Assembly (NCBI RefSeq): GCF_001905385.1
Contig: NZ_LIPF01000001.1
Span: forward strand, 1,168,765 to 1,232,764
Length of the DNA stretch: 64,000 bases
Direction: 5' to 3'
Origin: Streptomyces sp. CB02414
GTDB lineage: Bacteria; Actinomycetota; Actinomycetes; Streptomycetales; Streptomycetaceae
The position numbers and the translations under genes were made by a program. The notes below the pieces were generated by a model. The model saw only the letters and a list, made by a program, of their open reading frames with translations, was not told where the DNA came from and did not search any database. This document shows, piece by piece, positions 1-7,909 of the stretch (its first letter is position 1; every line of letters starts with the position of its first letter).

Positions 1-153
1 GACACATCCGTCCTGTTCAACCACTTTGCCGGGGATGGGACGATGACTGGCGAGGAACTTTCGACCGACCAGAGCGTCGTCAGCCTGTGCACTTCCGCGT
101 TCGCTGCCGTGTGGGAGCGGGCGATCCCACACGACGAGTACCGCCCGGGCTGA
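1..153 (+). CDS. C-terminal end of a DUF6879-like protein (5' end outside window)
   Basis: The frame is open from base 1 to a TGA at 151-153, giving 50 residues. The tail includes FNHFAGDGT, VVSLCTSAFAAVWERAIPH and DEYRPG. From memory this resembles the conserved end of actinobacterial DUF6879 proteins, which often sit beside HTH regulators. Function is unknown. The start lies outside the window. Confidence 0.6.
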   Translation, partial: DTSVLFNHFAGDGTMTGEELSTDQSVVSLCTSAFAAVWERAIPHDEYRPG

Positions 154-183
154 CAGCGACCGTCTGCCTCGTCGCCTAAAACC

Positions 184-702
184 TCAGGCCTGGTCGCCGT
201 CCCGTCCCTCGTCGCCACCGTCGACGACCCTTAGGTCGGCACGTTCCCCTGCGTACGGGTCGGGAGTCCCGGCAGGAATACCCTGCACCGCCTGGCCCTG
301 CGCTACTCCATTGCCGTTGAAGACAAAATCGGGACGGATGCGCCAGTTGCGGCCGTCGGGGTAGATGAACCCCTCGGCCGCGAGCTGCTTGAGGGCGCGC
401 GAGACGGACGCCTGCGACATGCCCACCTGCTCGGCGAACTTCGTCTGGCTCTCCACCAGGACCAAGCCGTGATCCTTGCGGTTCTGGAGGGCGCACATCT
501 TATGGAACAGCTTGTATGCGCTGACGCTGAGATTCGCGTCGGCGAGGGCGTTGTGTGCCGCGTATCCCATCGTGGTGAATCCTCCTCCCCTGAACCAGAG
601 ACCGTGCGCGGCCGAGGCCGAGGAGTGGACGGTGAAGTCGTTCACCTCGCCCGTCCGCTTGTTCACGGTCTCGATCCGGGTCACTCGCCGGGCCGCACGC
701 AC
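184..702 (-). CDS. RepL/MarR-like winged-helix protein
   Basis: About 172 aa. The N-terminus has an NKRTGEVNDF element, as in plasmid RepL-type initiators that begin with a 'TGEV' stretch. A winged helix follows (TKFAEQVGMSQASVSRALKQ recognition region, then a wing around FIYPDGRNWRIRP). The C-terminus is acidic and probably disordered. The GTG at 702 was chosen because GGGGGT lies about 6 bases upstream; the frame is open to a GTG at 780 that has no ribosome binding site. The fold supports DNA binding. Whether it is a plasmid-type replication protein or a transcription factor cannot be told here. No plasmid partition or transfer genes are next to it. Confidence 0.6.
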   Translation of the reverse strand: MRAARRVTRIETVNKRTGEVNDFTVHSSASAAHGLWFRGGGFTTMGYAAHNALADANLSVSAYKLFHKMCALQNRKDHGLVLVESQTKFAEQVGMSQASVSRALKQLAAEGFIYPDGRNWRIRPDFVFNGNGVAQGQAVQGIPAGTPDPYAGERADLRVVDGGDEGRDGDQA

Positions 703-1211
703 AGAGTACCCCCAAGGGTGAATGAAAGACGGGCAGCGCTGACTGAAGCATTGCAGAGCTGCCGAGATGCGATTCAGCACTGCATAGTCTAGATCGTTTA
801 TTCAGGTCTGAATGACACTATCCAGTACTGTAGTAGGCCTCTTGCATTCCCCCAGGTCACCGGCCTGGCCGGGATCGTGCGTCTTTAACAGGTAAGGGGC
901 CCGCCGTCCTCGCCTCCCCTCACTGCCCCGTGGGCGGACGCCGTGCCCCGTCACTGGCCGTCGCGGGTACTCCAACGTCATCGAATGGCGTGGCTGATGC
1001 CCGGACGTGGCTGATGGAGGCACACGTGACGGGCGACCGTCCGGCTGTCCCACCGTCGTGGCGTGCTTTCGGCGGCTGAGGTCCCCGGGGCCGGGTCCGT
1101 AGAGGCCGAGCTCAGGTGTTCCACGGACTGTGGTGGGCCCGCCCCCCAGGGCCGTTCGGTGCGATGCCCTCTACCCACGGGCCTCGGGACCCGGCTCGAT
1201 ATCCTGCGCCC
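703..1211. other. Intergenic region, no supported gene
   Basis: About 500 bases between the leftward winged-helix gene and the rightward HAD gene. It is less GC-rich than the rest around 780-840 and contains the palindrome CAGTACTG at 823-830, a plausible regulator site for the leftward gene. Open frames crossing 802-1211 have no recognisable product and no ribosome binding site. Confidence 0.4.
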
Positions 1212-1874
1212 ATGATCCGCGCAGTAGCTTTCGATGTCGGTGAGTGTCTCGTGGACGAGACCGGGGAGTACGGAACGTGGGCGGACTGGCTTGGGGTGCC
1301 GCGGCACACCTTCCATGCGATGTTCGGCGCCGTGATCGCCCAAGGCCGCGACTACCGTGAGGTCTTCCAGGAGTTCCGGCCCGGGTTCGACCTCTACGCG
1401 GAGCGTGAGAAGAGAGCCGATGCCGGGCAGCCCGAGACCTTCGACGAGGGTGATCTTTACGGGGACGTCCGAGAGTCCTTGCAACGGCTGCGGGCCGATG
1501 GCCTGTGGCTCGGCATCGCCGGGAACCAGACGGTCCGCGCCGGTGGCATCCTCCGCGAGCTCTTCTCCTCCGATGTCGACCTGATCGGCACGTCTGACGA
1601 CTGGGGGGCCAGTAAGCCAGACCCCGAGTTCTTCAAGCGGGTCGCGGAGGCGGTTCCCTTCGAGGCCGACGAGATCCTGTACGTGGGCGATCGCTGCGAC
1701 AACGACATCCGGCCGGCCCGCGAAGCAGGGATGCAGACCGCACTCGTCCGTCGGGGGCCTTGGGCCACCATCCAGTGGGAGAGCACGGAGGCCCGGGAGC
1801 TGCCGACCTTCCGTATTGAGACCCTGGCTGAACTTGACGGCCTGATCCGTCGGTTCAACGGCTCAGCGCACTAA
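1212..1874 (+). CDS. HAD-superfamily hydrolase
   Basis: 220 aa. HAD motifs in order: motif I AFDVGECLVDE (nucleophile Asp8), motif II around LGIAGNQT, motif III Lys in GASKPDPEFF, motif IV LYVGDRCDNDI. The residue two after the nucleophile, usually Asp, is Gly10; this DVGE variant recurs in actinobacterial HAD proteins. Expected role: a small phosphatase or dehalogenase-like hydrolase, cytoplasmic, substrate unknown. The start at 1212 is chosen because the protein then begins four residues before motif I; the open frame extends to 1116 with low-quality sequence. Its stop overlaps the end of the convergent TPR gene by 20 bases. Confidence 0.85.
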   Translation: MIRAVAFDVGECLVDETGEYGTWADWLGVPRHTFHAMFGAVIAQGRDYREVFQEFRPGFDLYAEREKRADAGQPETFDEGDLYGDVRESLQRLRADGLWLGIAGNQTVRAGGILRELFSSDVDLIGTSDDWGASKPDPEFFKRVAEAVPFEADEILYVGDRCDNDIRPAREAGMQTALVRRGPWATIQWESTEARELPTFRIETLAELDGLIRRFNGSAH

Positions 1875-2865
1875 CTGTGGTCGACCAGTCGTAGAGGCGG
1901 TCGTCCAGGTCGCGAACGCAGCGCTCCTGCTGGTGAGGAGTCAGCGCGCGCCGGACTTCGCGCACTCGGTCCATGCCGGTTGCATACCAGGTCAGAGCCA
2001 GTTGGTCCAGGGCTTGTCCGGCGTACGAGCACGCTCCTTCCGGGTTTCCGGACGCAGCTTCGACGGCCGCCAGATCGCCGTAGACGACGGTTCGTTGTTT
2101 CTCCTCGCCGGGCGCCATGGCGTCCAGCGCCTCCAGCAAGGTCGTGCGGGCCTGCGGTAGGTGCCCGGCGAGCAGTTGCGTGTTGCCCTTGAAGGCCGCG
2201 AGCCTCGCCGGGGAGAACCAGTCCATCCACTCCGGTGACGAGTGGGCGTTGCCGTCCTTCATTACATCCTCGGCGTGCCCGATCAGCCGGAGGGCCATAC
2301 GGGGATCACCGCACCGCGTCTCGCACTCCGCTTCGACCGCGTCCAACCAGGCCAGAAATTCCGCCGACGCGTGGGTGCGACGGGCGTAGGTCCGTGCTGC
2401 GGTCATTCGCTCACAGGCTGCCTCACGGTCCCCGACCCAGCCGGGAATGAAGGCCATGTGCGCGATGACCGCCGAGCCGAGCAGCGGTGCATCAGCCTCA
2501 CTGGCCGCTTGCAGCGCCAGGAGGAGCGTCTCGTGAGCCAGGCCGGGCTCACGCAGGTCGAAGAACTCGATCCGGCCAGCCAGGAGGTACGTCTCCGCCA
2601 ACGCCGCGGCGATCACGCTCCGGGTGGGCTCGGCAGCCTCCCGAAGCAGGACGCAGCCCAACGTGGCGTGAGCCTCGACGGCGGGATGCAGGCCGGCCGG
2701 TGCGACCGTCCAGTAGAGCCGCCGGTGCGACTTGGTCACCGCGTGAAAGTCTGTTCCCACGGTTGCCGGGTGGGACGCTGTTGTTCTCCGGCCCGGGACA
2801 CCTGGTAGTCCCAGGGCCGTCGCTGCCCCTGGCACGGGCACGCGCTGCCCAGGGCCTGCACTCAC
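1855..2865 (-). CDS. TPR-like sensor domain (C-terminal half of split regulator)
   Basis: 336 aa from GTG 2865. After a Pro/Gly-rich linker, helices begin at VTKSHRRLYWTVAP and continue as TPR-like repeats (AALAETYLLAGRIEFFDLRE, HMAFIPGWVGDREAACERMT, WLDAVEAECETRCGDPRMAL), ending in RCVRDLDDRLYDWS. Such repeats bind proteins or small peptides. Together with the HTH part this would be a ligand-controlled regulator of the nearby genes. The GTG is 13 bases after the TGA, so reinitiation is possible but unproved. Codon use is normal, with no sign of further decay. Confidence 0.6.
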   Translation of the reverse strand: MSAGPGQRVPVPGAATALGLPGVPGRRTTASHPATVGTDFHAVTKSHRRLYWTVAPAGLHPAVEAHATLGCVLLREAAEPTRSVIAAALAETYLLAGRIEFFDLREPGLAHETLLLALQAASEADAPLLGSAVIAHMAFIPGWVGDREAACERMTAARTYARRTHASAEFLAWLDAVEAECETRCGDPRMALRLIGHAEDVMKDGNAHSSPEWMDWFSPARLAAFKGNTQLLAGHLPQARTTLLEALDAMAPGEEKQRTVVYGDLAAVEAASGNPEGACSYAGQALDQLALTWYATGMDRVREVRRALTPHQQERCVRDLDDRLYDWSTTVSALSR

Positions 2866-2877
2866 TCCGTCGGTGCC

Positions 2878-3129
2878 TCATGGCGGTGTGAATCCGAGGG
2901 CCTCCAGGCTCTGGCCCAGCAACTGCGCCAGCACACGCTGGCAGTCCGGCTGCGGCCACGGCGGGTTGTCGGACTCCCAGCGCCGGACCTGCCTGACCCC
3001 GATGGAGAGCCCGCGGACGCCCATGCGCTTCGCATGCTCCGATAGGGCATCGGCGAGGCCCTGCTGCGAGTTGAACCCGGCGGCCACACGTGCCGCTTTG
3101 AGACGGACGTTTCCTGTCGGCCTGGTCAC
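2878..3129 (-). CDS. XRE-type HTH domain protein (N-terminal half of split regulator)
   Basis: 83 aa starting at GTG 3129, with AGGAGG five bases upstream. The segment NVRLKAARVAAGF...GLADALSEHA...VRQVRRWES is a typical helix-turn-helix as found in large Streptomyces HTH-TPR regulators. It ends at TGA right after LGFTPP, where intact relatives continue into a linker and TPR repeats. If expressed alone it would be a free DNA-binding domain. It is divergent from the gene at 3322. Confidence 0.65.
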   Translation of the reverse strand: MTRPTGNVRLKAARVAAGFNSQQGLADALSEHAKRMGVRGLSIGVRQVRRWESDNPPWPQPDCQRVLAQLLGQSLEALGFTPP

Positions 3130-3321
3130 GGACACCTCCTGGAGGTTCGACTCGTTCAAGCCTCCCACAGCGAGTCCGCTCCGGAGCCTTCTACCACTCT
3201 CAAGTTGGCCGGTACGTCCGCTTCAAGTCCTCTCGAAGGCCCTCAGAAGACCTATGTTCAGTCCGCCTGCTCGTGGAGTCTGAACCGCGTACCCCACCAT
3301 GAAGAGGCGCAGGAGGCATCG

Positions 3322-4122
3322 GTGTTCACGCAGGAGGCTCTGGACAGGGTCATTTCCGAGTGGCTGGCCCGGAGTGGTCCAAATCCGGAGCGGGCTCGGC
3401 TGGAGTGGGCAACCCATGGCGTCGCGCTCCTGCCGCTCGGGGAGCGTTTCGCGGCTGTGCGCTTGCCCGGACGCGTCGTTCACGCGGCGGTGCGCTCCGA
3501 GGACCCCGATCAAGTCGCCGTGTCCCTGGGCGAGTCGCTAGGAGGGTCGATCATCCACGACCGACGGGTGGAGGGTGGCACTTACTACGCGCTGATCCAG
3601 GGCCATGTCGCTCTCGTATGGCCGTACGACGACATCGCGACCTGTCTCGGCCACGGCACCTACCTCGGCGTTCCCCACATCGACCGGCAGCAGCCGCCCG
3701 GCACTTACTGGGTGGTCCCGCCTCGGTACGAAGGCGACCTGTGCGCTCCCCGTGCGATCACGGCGTTGGTACGGGACGGACAGGCACGCCTCGCTCAGCA
3801 AACCGAGCAGGTCGGGACTCTCGCTTCCGCTTCCTGCGCGAAAAGGAGTGAACACATGGCTCACACGACGACACCGGCCCCCTGGGCCCTACGTCTGGTC
3901 ACCAATCGGCTCCCTGTCTCACCGGCCCCCTACGCATCCGTCACCCTCGACGCCACCACCCAGACCGCCCGCTACACCGACGCCCTCGGCAAGGTGGTCG
4001 AGATGGGCAAGCACGGGACGTCCCGGACGAGCAGTACGGCGTCCGTTTCGGGCGGCGGGGACGGGCAGCAGCCGCAGCCTCAGTCTCAGGACGACACGAC
4101 GACCGACTACGAGTCGGACTGA
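3322..4122 (+). CDS. Uncharacterised protein reading in frame into the graspetide precursor
   Basis: GTG 3322 has AGGAGG six bases upstream. The first 178 or so residues form an unknown domain (EWATHGVALLPLGERFAAVR, GHGTYLGVP, GTYWVVPPRYEGDLC) that loosely resembles the N-terminal part of prim-pol-like Streptomyces proteins. No function is assigned. I would expect it to end near RLAQQTEQ, but the frame has no stop and runs on through the precursor's ATG at 3856 to the stop at 4120-4122. The product may be a 266-aa fusion, or two overlapping translation units may share one frame, because the precursor has its own ribosome binding site. Confidence 0.55.
   Translation: MFTQEALDRVISEWLARSGPNPERARLEWATHGVALLPLGERFAAVRLPGRVVHAAVRSEDPDQVAVSLGESLGGSIIHDRRVEGGTYYALIQGHVALVWPYDDIATCLGHGTYLGVPHIDRQQPPGTYWVVPPRYEGDLCAPRAITALVRDGQARLAQQTEQVGTLASASCAKRSEHMAHTTTPAPWALRLVTNRLPVSPAPYASVTLDATTQTARYTDALGKVVEMGKHGTSRTSSTASVSGGGDGQQPQPQSQDDTTTDYESD
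3856..4122 (+). CDS. tgmA: Graspetide precursor peptide (ATP-grasp-modified RiPP)
   Basis: 88 aa from ATG 3856, with GGAG about seven bases upstream. The leader has the family signature PWALRLVTNRLP. The middle is small and polar (YTDALGKVVEMGKHGTSRTS), then comes a Gly/Gln-rich stretch. The C-terminus DDTTTDYESD supplies Thr/Ser hydroxyls and Asp/Glu carboxyls. By family knowledge these are joined by ester bonds made by the neighbouring ATP-grasp enzyme. A GDG site lies before the acidic tail and is a candidate for aspartimide formation by the methyltransferase downstream. tgmB starts four bases after the stop, so the genes are translationally close. Confidence 0.85.
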   Translation: MAHTTTPAPWALRLVTNRLPVSPAPYASVTLDATTQTARYTDALGKVVEMGKHGTSRTSSTASVSGGGDGQQPQPQSQDDTTTDYESD

Positions 4123-4125
4123 ACG

Positions 4126-5106
4126 ATGACACGTACCGTTCTGGTGCTCACTGCCCTGGAGGACGTGACCGCGGACTGGGTCATCGCCGCGCTGAACGAG
4201 CGCGAGGTGCCGGTGGTGAGGGCCGACCCGGCCGACATCGGCCGACGTCTGACCTTCGGGTTCCGCCTCGGGGCCGGTGAGCCTGCGTGGAGTGGGCCGC
4301 TGCGTACGGAGAGCCGGGAGGTGGACCTCGGGGAGATCGGAGCCGTTTACTACCGTCGCCCCACCCCCTACTCGGACCGGTTCGGAGAGCTGCCGCGACA
4401 GCAGCGGCGATTCGCGGCGGCCGAGGCGAGGCACGGGCTCGGGGGTGTGCTGCGGAGTCTGCGTTCCGTCCGGTACGTCAACCATCCGGCGGCTGTGGCC
4501 CGCGCGGAGTTCAAGCCGGGGCAGCTGCAAGCCTTCGCCGAGCTGGGGTTACGGGTTCCGGCGACGCTCGTCACCAACGATGACGTGGCGGCGCGGGAGT
4601 TCGCCGAGGAGCAGCCGTCCGTCGTGTGCAAGACCTTTCGCGGGCTGCCGCCCGGGGAGGACGGGCGAGCGGGTGCGATCTGGACTCAGCGTGTTCATTC
4701 GGAGGACTTCGATGACTCGCTCTCGGTGACGGCTCATCTGTTCCAGGCCGAGGTTCCGAAAGGCAGCGACGTACGGATCACCGTGGTCGGCCGGCGCGTC
4801 TTCGCCCAGCGGATCACTTCACCGCGCGGAGCCGTCGACTGGCGGTGCGGGGACTGGAGCGACCTCGTCCACGCGCCCGTCGTCGTGCCCCCAGTCGTCG
4901 AAGCCGCCCTGCACGGCTATCTGGCTGCTTCCGGGCTGGCTTTCGGGTGCTTCGACTTCGCGCTCACAGGTGACGGAAGTGATCCGGAGGACTGGCACGC
5001 AATCGAGTGCAATCCCAACGGTCAGTGGGGCTGGCTTCCGGACGCCCCCGCAATCACCGAAGCCTTCGCCGACATTCTGAGCACGGAAGGGACTGGCAGC
5101 TCATGA
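4126..5106 (+). CDS. tgmB: ATP-grasp ribosomal peptide maturase
   Basis: 326 aa. Motifs of the graspetide ligase family: VYYRRPTPY in the N-terminal domain, SVVCKTFRG (ATP-binding Lys), a DVRITVVGRRVFAQRI strand, GCFDFALTGD and IECNPNGQWGWL (metal-binding Glu/Asn). Known role: activates precursor Asp/Glu carboxylates as acyl phosphates and joins them to Thr/Ser, giving side-chain macrolactones. It lies between tgmA and tgmC and shares an ATGA overlap with tgmC, so the three form one operon. Confidence 0.92.
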   Translation: MTRTVLVLTALEDVTADWVIAALNEREVPVVRADPADIGRRLTFGFRLGAGEPAWSGPLRTESREVDLGEIGAVYYRRPTPYSDRFGELPRQQRRFAAAEARHGLGGVLRSLRSVRYVNHPAAVARAEFKPGQLQAFAELGLRVPATLVTNDDVAAREFAEEQPSVVCKTFRGLPPGEDGRAGAIWTQRVHSEDFDDSLSVTAHLFQAEVPKGSDVRITVVGRRVFAQRITSPRGAVDWRCGDWSDLVHAPVVVPPVVEAALHGYLAASGLAFGCFDFALTGDGSDPEDWHAIECNPNGQWGWLPDAPAITEAFADILSTEGTGSS

Positions 5107-6308
5107 CTCTGCCCACAGACCTCGCCAACGACGCGGGGGCGCTGCGCGCGGCGATGGTGAAGGGGCTGACCGATGCCGGGGAACCGGTCCACCCGGACTG
5201 GCTCGCGGCCGCGGGGAAGGTGCCCCGCCACGCCTTCGTGCCCGGCTTCTACCTCCCGGCCGACGAACCGGACGTACGCGGGCTGACGGTGTGGGAGCCG
5301 GTGACGTCGAAGCTCGACTACGGCCGCTGGCTTGCGGCGTCGTACTCGGACGCCACGCTGGTCACCCAGTTCGACGGGGAAGAGACCGACTGGGAGCAGC
5401 CGGCCGTACGGCACGGAGGAGCGCCCACGTCGTCGTCGACGCTCCCATCGCTCGTGCTGCGTATGTGGTCGGACGCCGATGTCCGCGAAGGGCACACGGT
5501 GCTGGAGGTCGGGACGGGGACCGGGTACTCGACGGCGCTGGCCTGTGAACGGCTGGGCTCGTCGCACGTGACCAGCATCGAGGTCGATCCCGCCAGGCTG
5601 GCAGGCGCCGCCGACGCCCTGTACGGCTGTGGCTACACGCCGACGCTCGCCCGGGCCGACGGGCTGTACGGGTACTGGCCCGAGGCCTGGTTCGACCGGA
5701 TCGTGGCCGCCTGCTCCTTCCGGTCCGTGCCGCCCGCTCTGCTCCGGCAGGTCCGTCCCGGCGGGAAGATCCTGCTGCCCCTGTCGGGATGGCTCTACGG
5801 CAACGCCCGCGTCCTGCTCACCGTCGCCGGGGACGGGGCCGCCGAGGGGCCGCTGCTGCCGGGGACCATCTCCTTCATGCCCGCCCGGACCGATGCGGCA
5901 CCGGCGTACGGGAATCCGGCGGACTGGGTCGCGGGGCTCGACGAGGAGCGGTCCCGGTCCGCGCGGCACGCGCCGGAGCGGCTCACGGCTCCGACCGAGG
6001 AGGCCTTCCACCTGCGGTTCCTCGCCCAGAGTGCCGTACCGGACGCGCAGCTGGTCACCATCGGCGATGTGCCGCACCTCATCGACGTGGTCTCCGGGTC
6101 CGCCGCCACGCTCACTCCCGAGGGTGGGGACTGGAGGGTCCGGGAAGGCGGTCCGCTCAAGTTGTGGAGTCGGGTCGAGCACTTCATCGACGCCTTCGAC
6201 GCCGCGGGACGGCCCGGGCCGGAGACGTACACCCTGCGGATGGACGGCGACGGGCAACGGCTGCTGCACGCACACGTGCCGCGGCTGCGACTGCCCCGAG
6301 GGTACTGA
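5103..6308 (+). CDS. tgmC: PIMT-like methyltransferase of the graspetide system
   Basis: 401 aa starting at ATG 5103, overlapping the tgmB stop. An N-terminal region (VPRHAFVPGFYLP) and a SAM motif VLEVGTGTGYSTALAC match the protein L-isoaspartyl methyltransferase fold, followed by DPARLAGAA and a long C-terminal extension (WSRVEHFIDAF). In characterised graspetide clusters such enzymes methylate an Asp of the cyclised peptide, and the ester collapses to a stable aspartimide. By analogy this cluster may make an imide-containing graspetide. No dedicated exporter or protease is adjacent. Confidence 0.88.
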   Translation: MTLPTDLANDAGALRAAMVKGLTDAGEPVHPDWLAAAGKVPRHAFVPGFYLPADEPDVRGLTVWEPVTSKLDYGRWLAASYSDATLVTQFDGEETDWEQPAVRHGGAPTSSSTLPSLVLRMWSDADVREGHTVLEVGTGTGYSTALACERLGSSHVTSIEVDPARLAGAADALYGCGYTPTLARADGLYGYWPEAWFDRIVAACSFRSVPPALLRQVRPGGKILLPLSGWLYGNARVLLTVAGDGAAEGPLLPGTISFMPARTDAAPAYGNPADWVAGLDEERSRSARHAPERLTAPTEEAFHLRFLAQSAVPDAQLVTIGDVPHLIDVVSGSAATLTPEGGDWRVREGGPLKLWSRVEHFIDAFDAAGRPGPETYTLRMDGDGQRLLHAHVPRLRLPRGY

Positions 6309-6321
6309 TCGGCAGGGAAGC

Positions 6322-6371
6322 GCCCCGCACGGAGCCAAGAGCTCGGGGGCTCAGGAACTCACGTGCGGGGC
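6322..6371. terminator. Bidirectional stem-loop terminator
   Basis: GCCCCGCACG at 6322-6331 pairs with CGTGCGGGGC at 6362-6371, with a nested GAGCC/GGCTC stem in the loop. It lies between the convergent ends of tgmC and the secreted-protein gene at 6394. Confidence 0.55.
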
Positions 6372-6393
6372 CGCTCGCTGGGTGCGGGCGCCG

Positions 6394-7674
6394 TCAGACC
6401 GCGGTCAGGTCGAACGTGCCCGTGCCGTCCTGCCGGCCGCTGGAGTACTGGCGTATGAACTCCCCGTCCGCGTACCGGTCGTAGCCCATCATGGAACCGG
6501 TGTACTTGTTCTGCACACCGATCTTCGAGCTGCCGGGTACGTCGCGGTAGATGTAGAACCGCTGGAGGTCGTCCTCCGCGCAGGGGACCGTCATCAGGAC
6601 CGCCCGCTCGGTGGACGCGTTCTGCTCGGCGATGGTCGCGCAACCGCCGTTGCCCCAGTTCCACAGGGACGCCTCGATGACCCCGTCGCGCTCCGTCACG
6701 TTGCACAGGCGCCAGTTGTCCAGGTGGGCGCTGAAGATCGACGAGGGGCGCAGTCGGACGCCGTCGTCCGCCAGGAGCGGGGCGCCCCAGGACAGGGGCT
6801 TGCCGGGTACGGCGATCTTGTAGGCCTCGGCCGAGCAGTCGAGGGCGGCCCGCGCGCTGTGCGCGGTGGCCGTGGGCTGTTCGGCGGTGGTGCCGGTGGT
6901 GGGAGCCGGGTCCGGCGCGGAGCGGGCCTGCTTCTGCTGCGCCGTCGGCGCCACCGCGCCCGCCGGGTGGTCGGCCTTCGCGGCCGCCGAGCCGCAGTCG
7001 AGGAGGGCCTGCGCCTTGGCCATGATGCTGTCGGCGGGCACGCTGTCCTCGCAGCGCACCGCGCCTTCCTCAAGGGTCGTGAAGGTGGTGAAGCTGCCGC
7101 CGCCGGGTCCCTCGGTCCACTCCAGCGCCCAGCTGCCGTCGTCCTGTTGGGCGCGGTTGCAGTTGAGGCTTCCGTAGGTGCCGGTGACCTTCTTGGTGCC
7201 CTTGTAGAAGCCGTAGTAGCCCGGCTGGGTCAGGTTCCAGGTGACCGAGCTCGACTCATTGCTGGTGGAGGTGTACTCGAGCTGCACGTCCAGACCGACG
7301 GTCGCCTTGACGCTGCTGAGCGCCTCTACCGCGAAACTGGTCTCGATCGTGTCGTTGAGGCCGACGGAGACCTTGATGACCGTCGTGGTGTCGGTGCTGA
7401 CGGTCTGCTCACCGGTGGTGCCCTCGGTGACGTACCAGCCCTTGAAGTGGGTGATCGTCGGCGACACTTCGGTGGTCTTGATGTACGGGTGGCGGGTGCC
7501 GAGGTCGGCCGCCGTACAGCTGTCGCCGGGCCGGGGCGCCGTCGCGTCGGTGGGTGCCGCGGCGGCCGGTGTGGCGGCGAGGCTCAGGGCGGTGACCGCC
7601 CCGGCGGCCGCGGTGGCGGTCACCGCCATGAGTGATCTGCCGATGCGGCTGATGGGTCGTGCGGAGCGCGTCAT
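6394..7674 (-). CDS. Secreted protein with beta-rich N-terminal domain and possible lectin-like C-terminus
   Basis: 426 aa, ATG 7674 preceded by AGGGGGA. A signal peptide (Arg-rich start, hydrophobic core, ATPAAAA cleavage region) marks it as exported. Residues about 50-175 are beta-rich with many alternating Thr/Ser (TEGTTGEQTVSTDTTTVIKV, LEYTSTSNESSSVTWNL), a pattern seen in beta-hairpin pore-forming proteins. A low-complexity Ala/Thr linker follows, then a Trp/Asn/Gly-rich domain (LDNWRLCNV, SLWNWGNGGCATI, FYIYRD) that could be a beta-trefoil or similar lectin fold. Both fold guesses are inference. No family was recognised. Confidence 0.65.
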   Translation of the reverse strand: MTRSARPISRIGRSLMAVTATAAAGAVTALSLAATPAAAAPTDATAPRPGDSCTAADLGTRHPYIKTTEVSPTITHFKGWYVTEGTTGEQTVSTDTTTVIKVSVGLNDTIETSFAVEALSSVKATVGLDVQLEYTSTSNESSSVTWNLTQPGYYGFYKGTKKVTGTYGSLNCNRAQQDDGSWALEWTEGPGGGSFTTFTTLEEGAVRCEDSVPADSIMAKAQALLDCGSAAAKADHPAGAVAPTAQQKQARSAPDPAPTTGTTAEQPTATAHSARAALDCSAEAYKIAVPGKPLSWGAPLLADDGVRLRPSSIFSAHLDNWRLCNVTERDGVIEASLWNWGNGGCATIAEQNASTERAVLMTVPCAEDDLQRFYIYRDVPGSSKIGVQNKYTGSMMGYDRYADGEFIRQYSSGRQDGTGTFDLTAV

Positions 7675-7909
7675 TGACTGTTCCCCCTGGTCGAGTGGGT
7701 CGGGTCGGGGGTGAATGTAGCGGCCACACAGGGTGGTGGTGTGAGGCCCGAACTGGCCACGAATGATCACGGAGGGGCTTGTTCCGCAGGTACGTGCACA
7801 CACTCATCGGCGGCCCGAAGTCAACCTGAAGAGTTGCAGGACCAGGTCGGCACGCCCTCCCCCTAGCTTGGCCGAGGACAGGAACGACCCATCCTCAAGG
7901 GGGAGTGAC

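Larger units (their letters stand above)
1855..3129 (-). pseudogene. HTH-TPR regulator interrupted by an in-frame TGA
   Basis: A leftward XRE-type HTH segment (3129-2881) and a TPR-like segment (2865-1858) are in the same frame and are separated only by TGA at 2880-2878 plus four codons. In Streptomyces these two parts normally form one protein of about 400-450 aa. The gene is therefore either a nonsense-mutated pseudogene or a naturally split gene with reinitiation at GTG 2865. The two halves are also listed separately. Confidence 0.55.

Noticed and set aside
5629..7635. 668-residue plus-strand open frame
   Set aside because: It crosses the methyltransferase and the secreted gene in other frames and is Arg/Pro/Gly-rich with no domain: a high-GC shadow.
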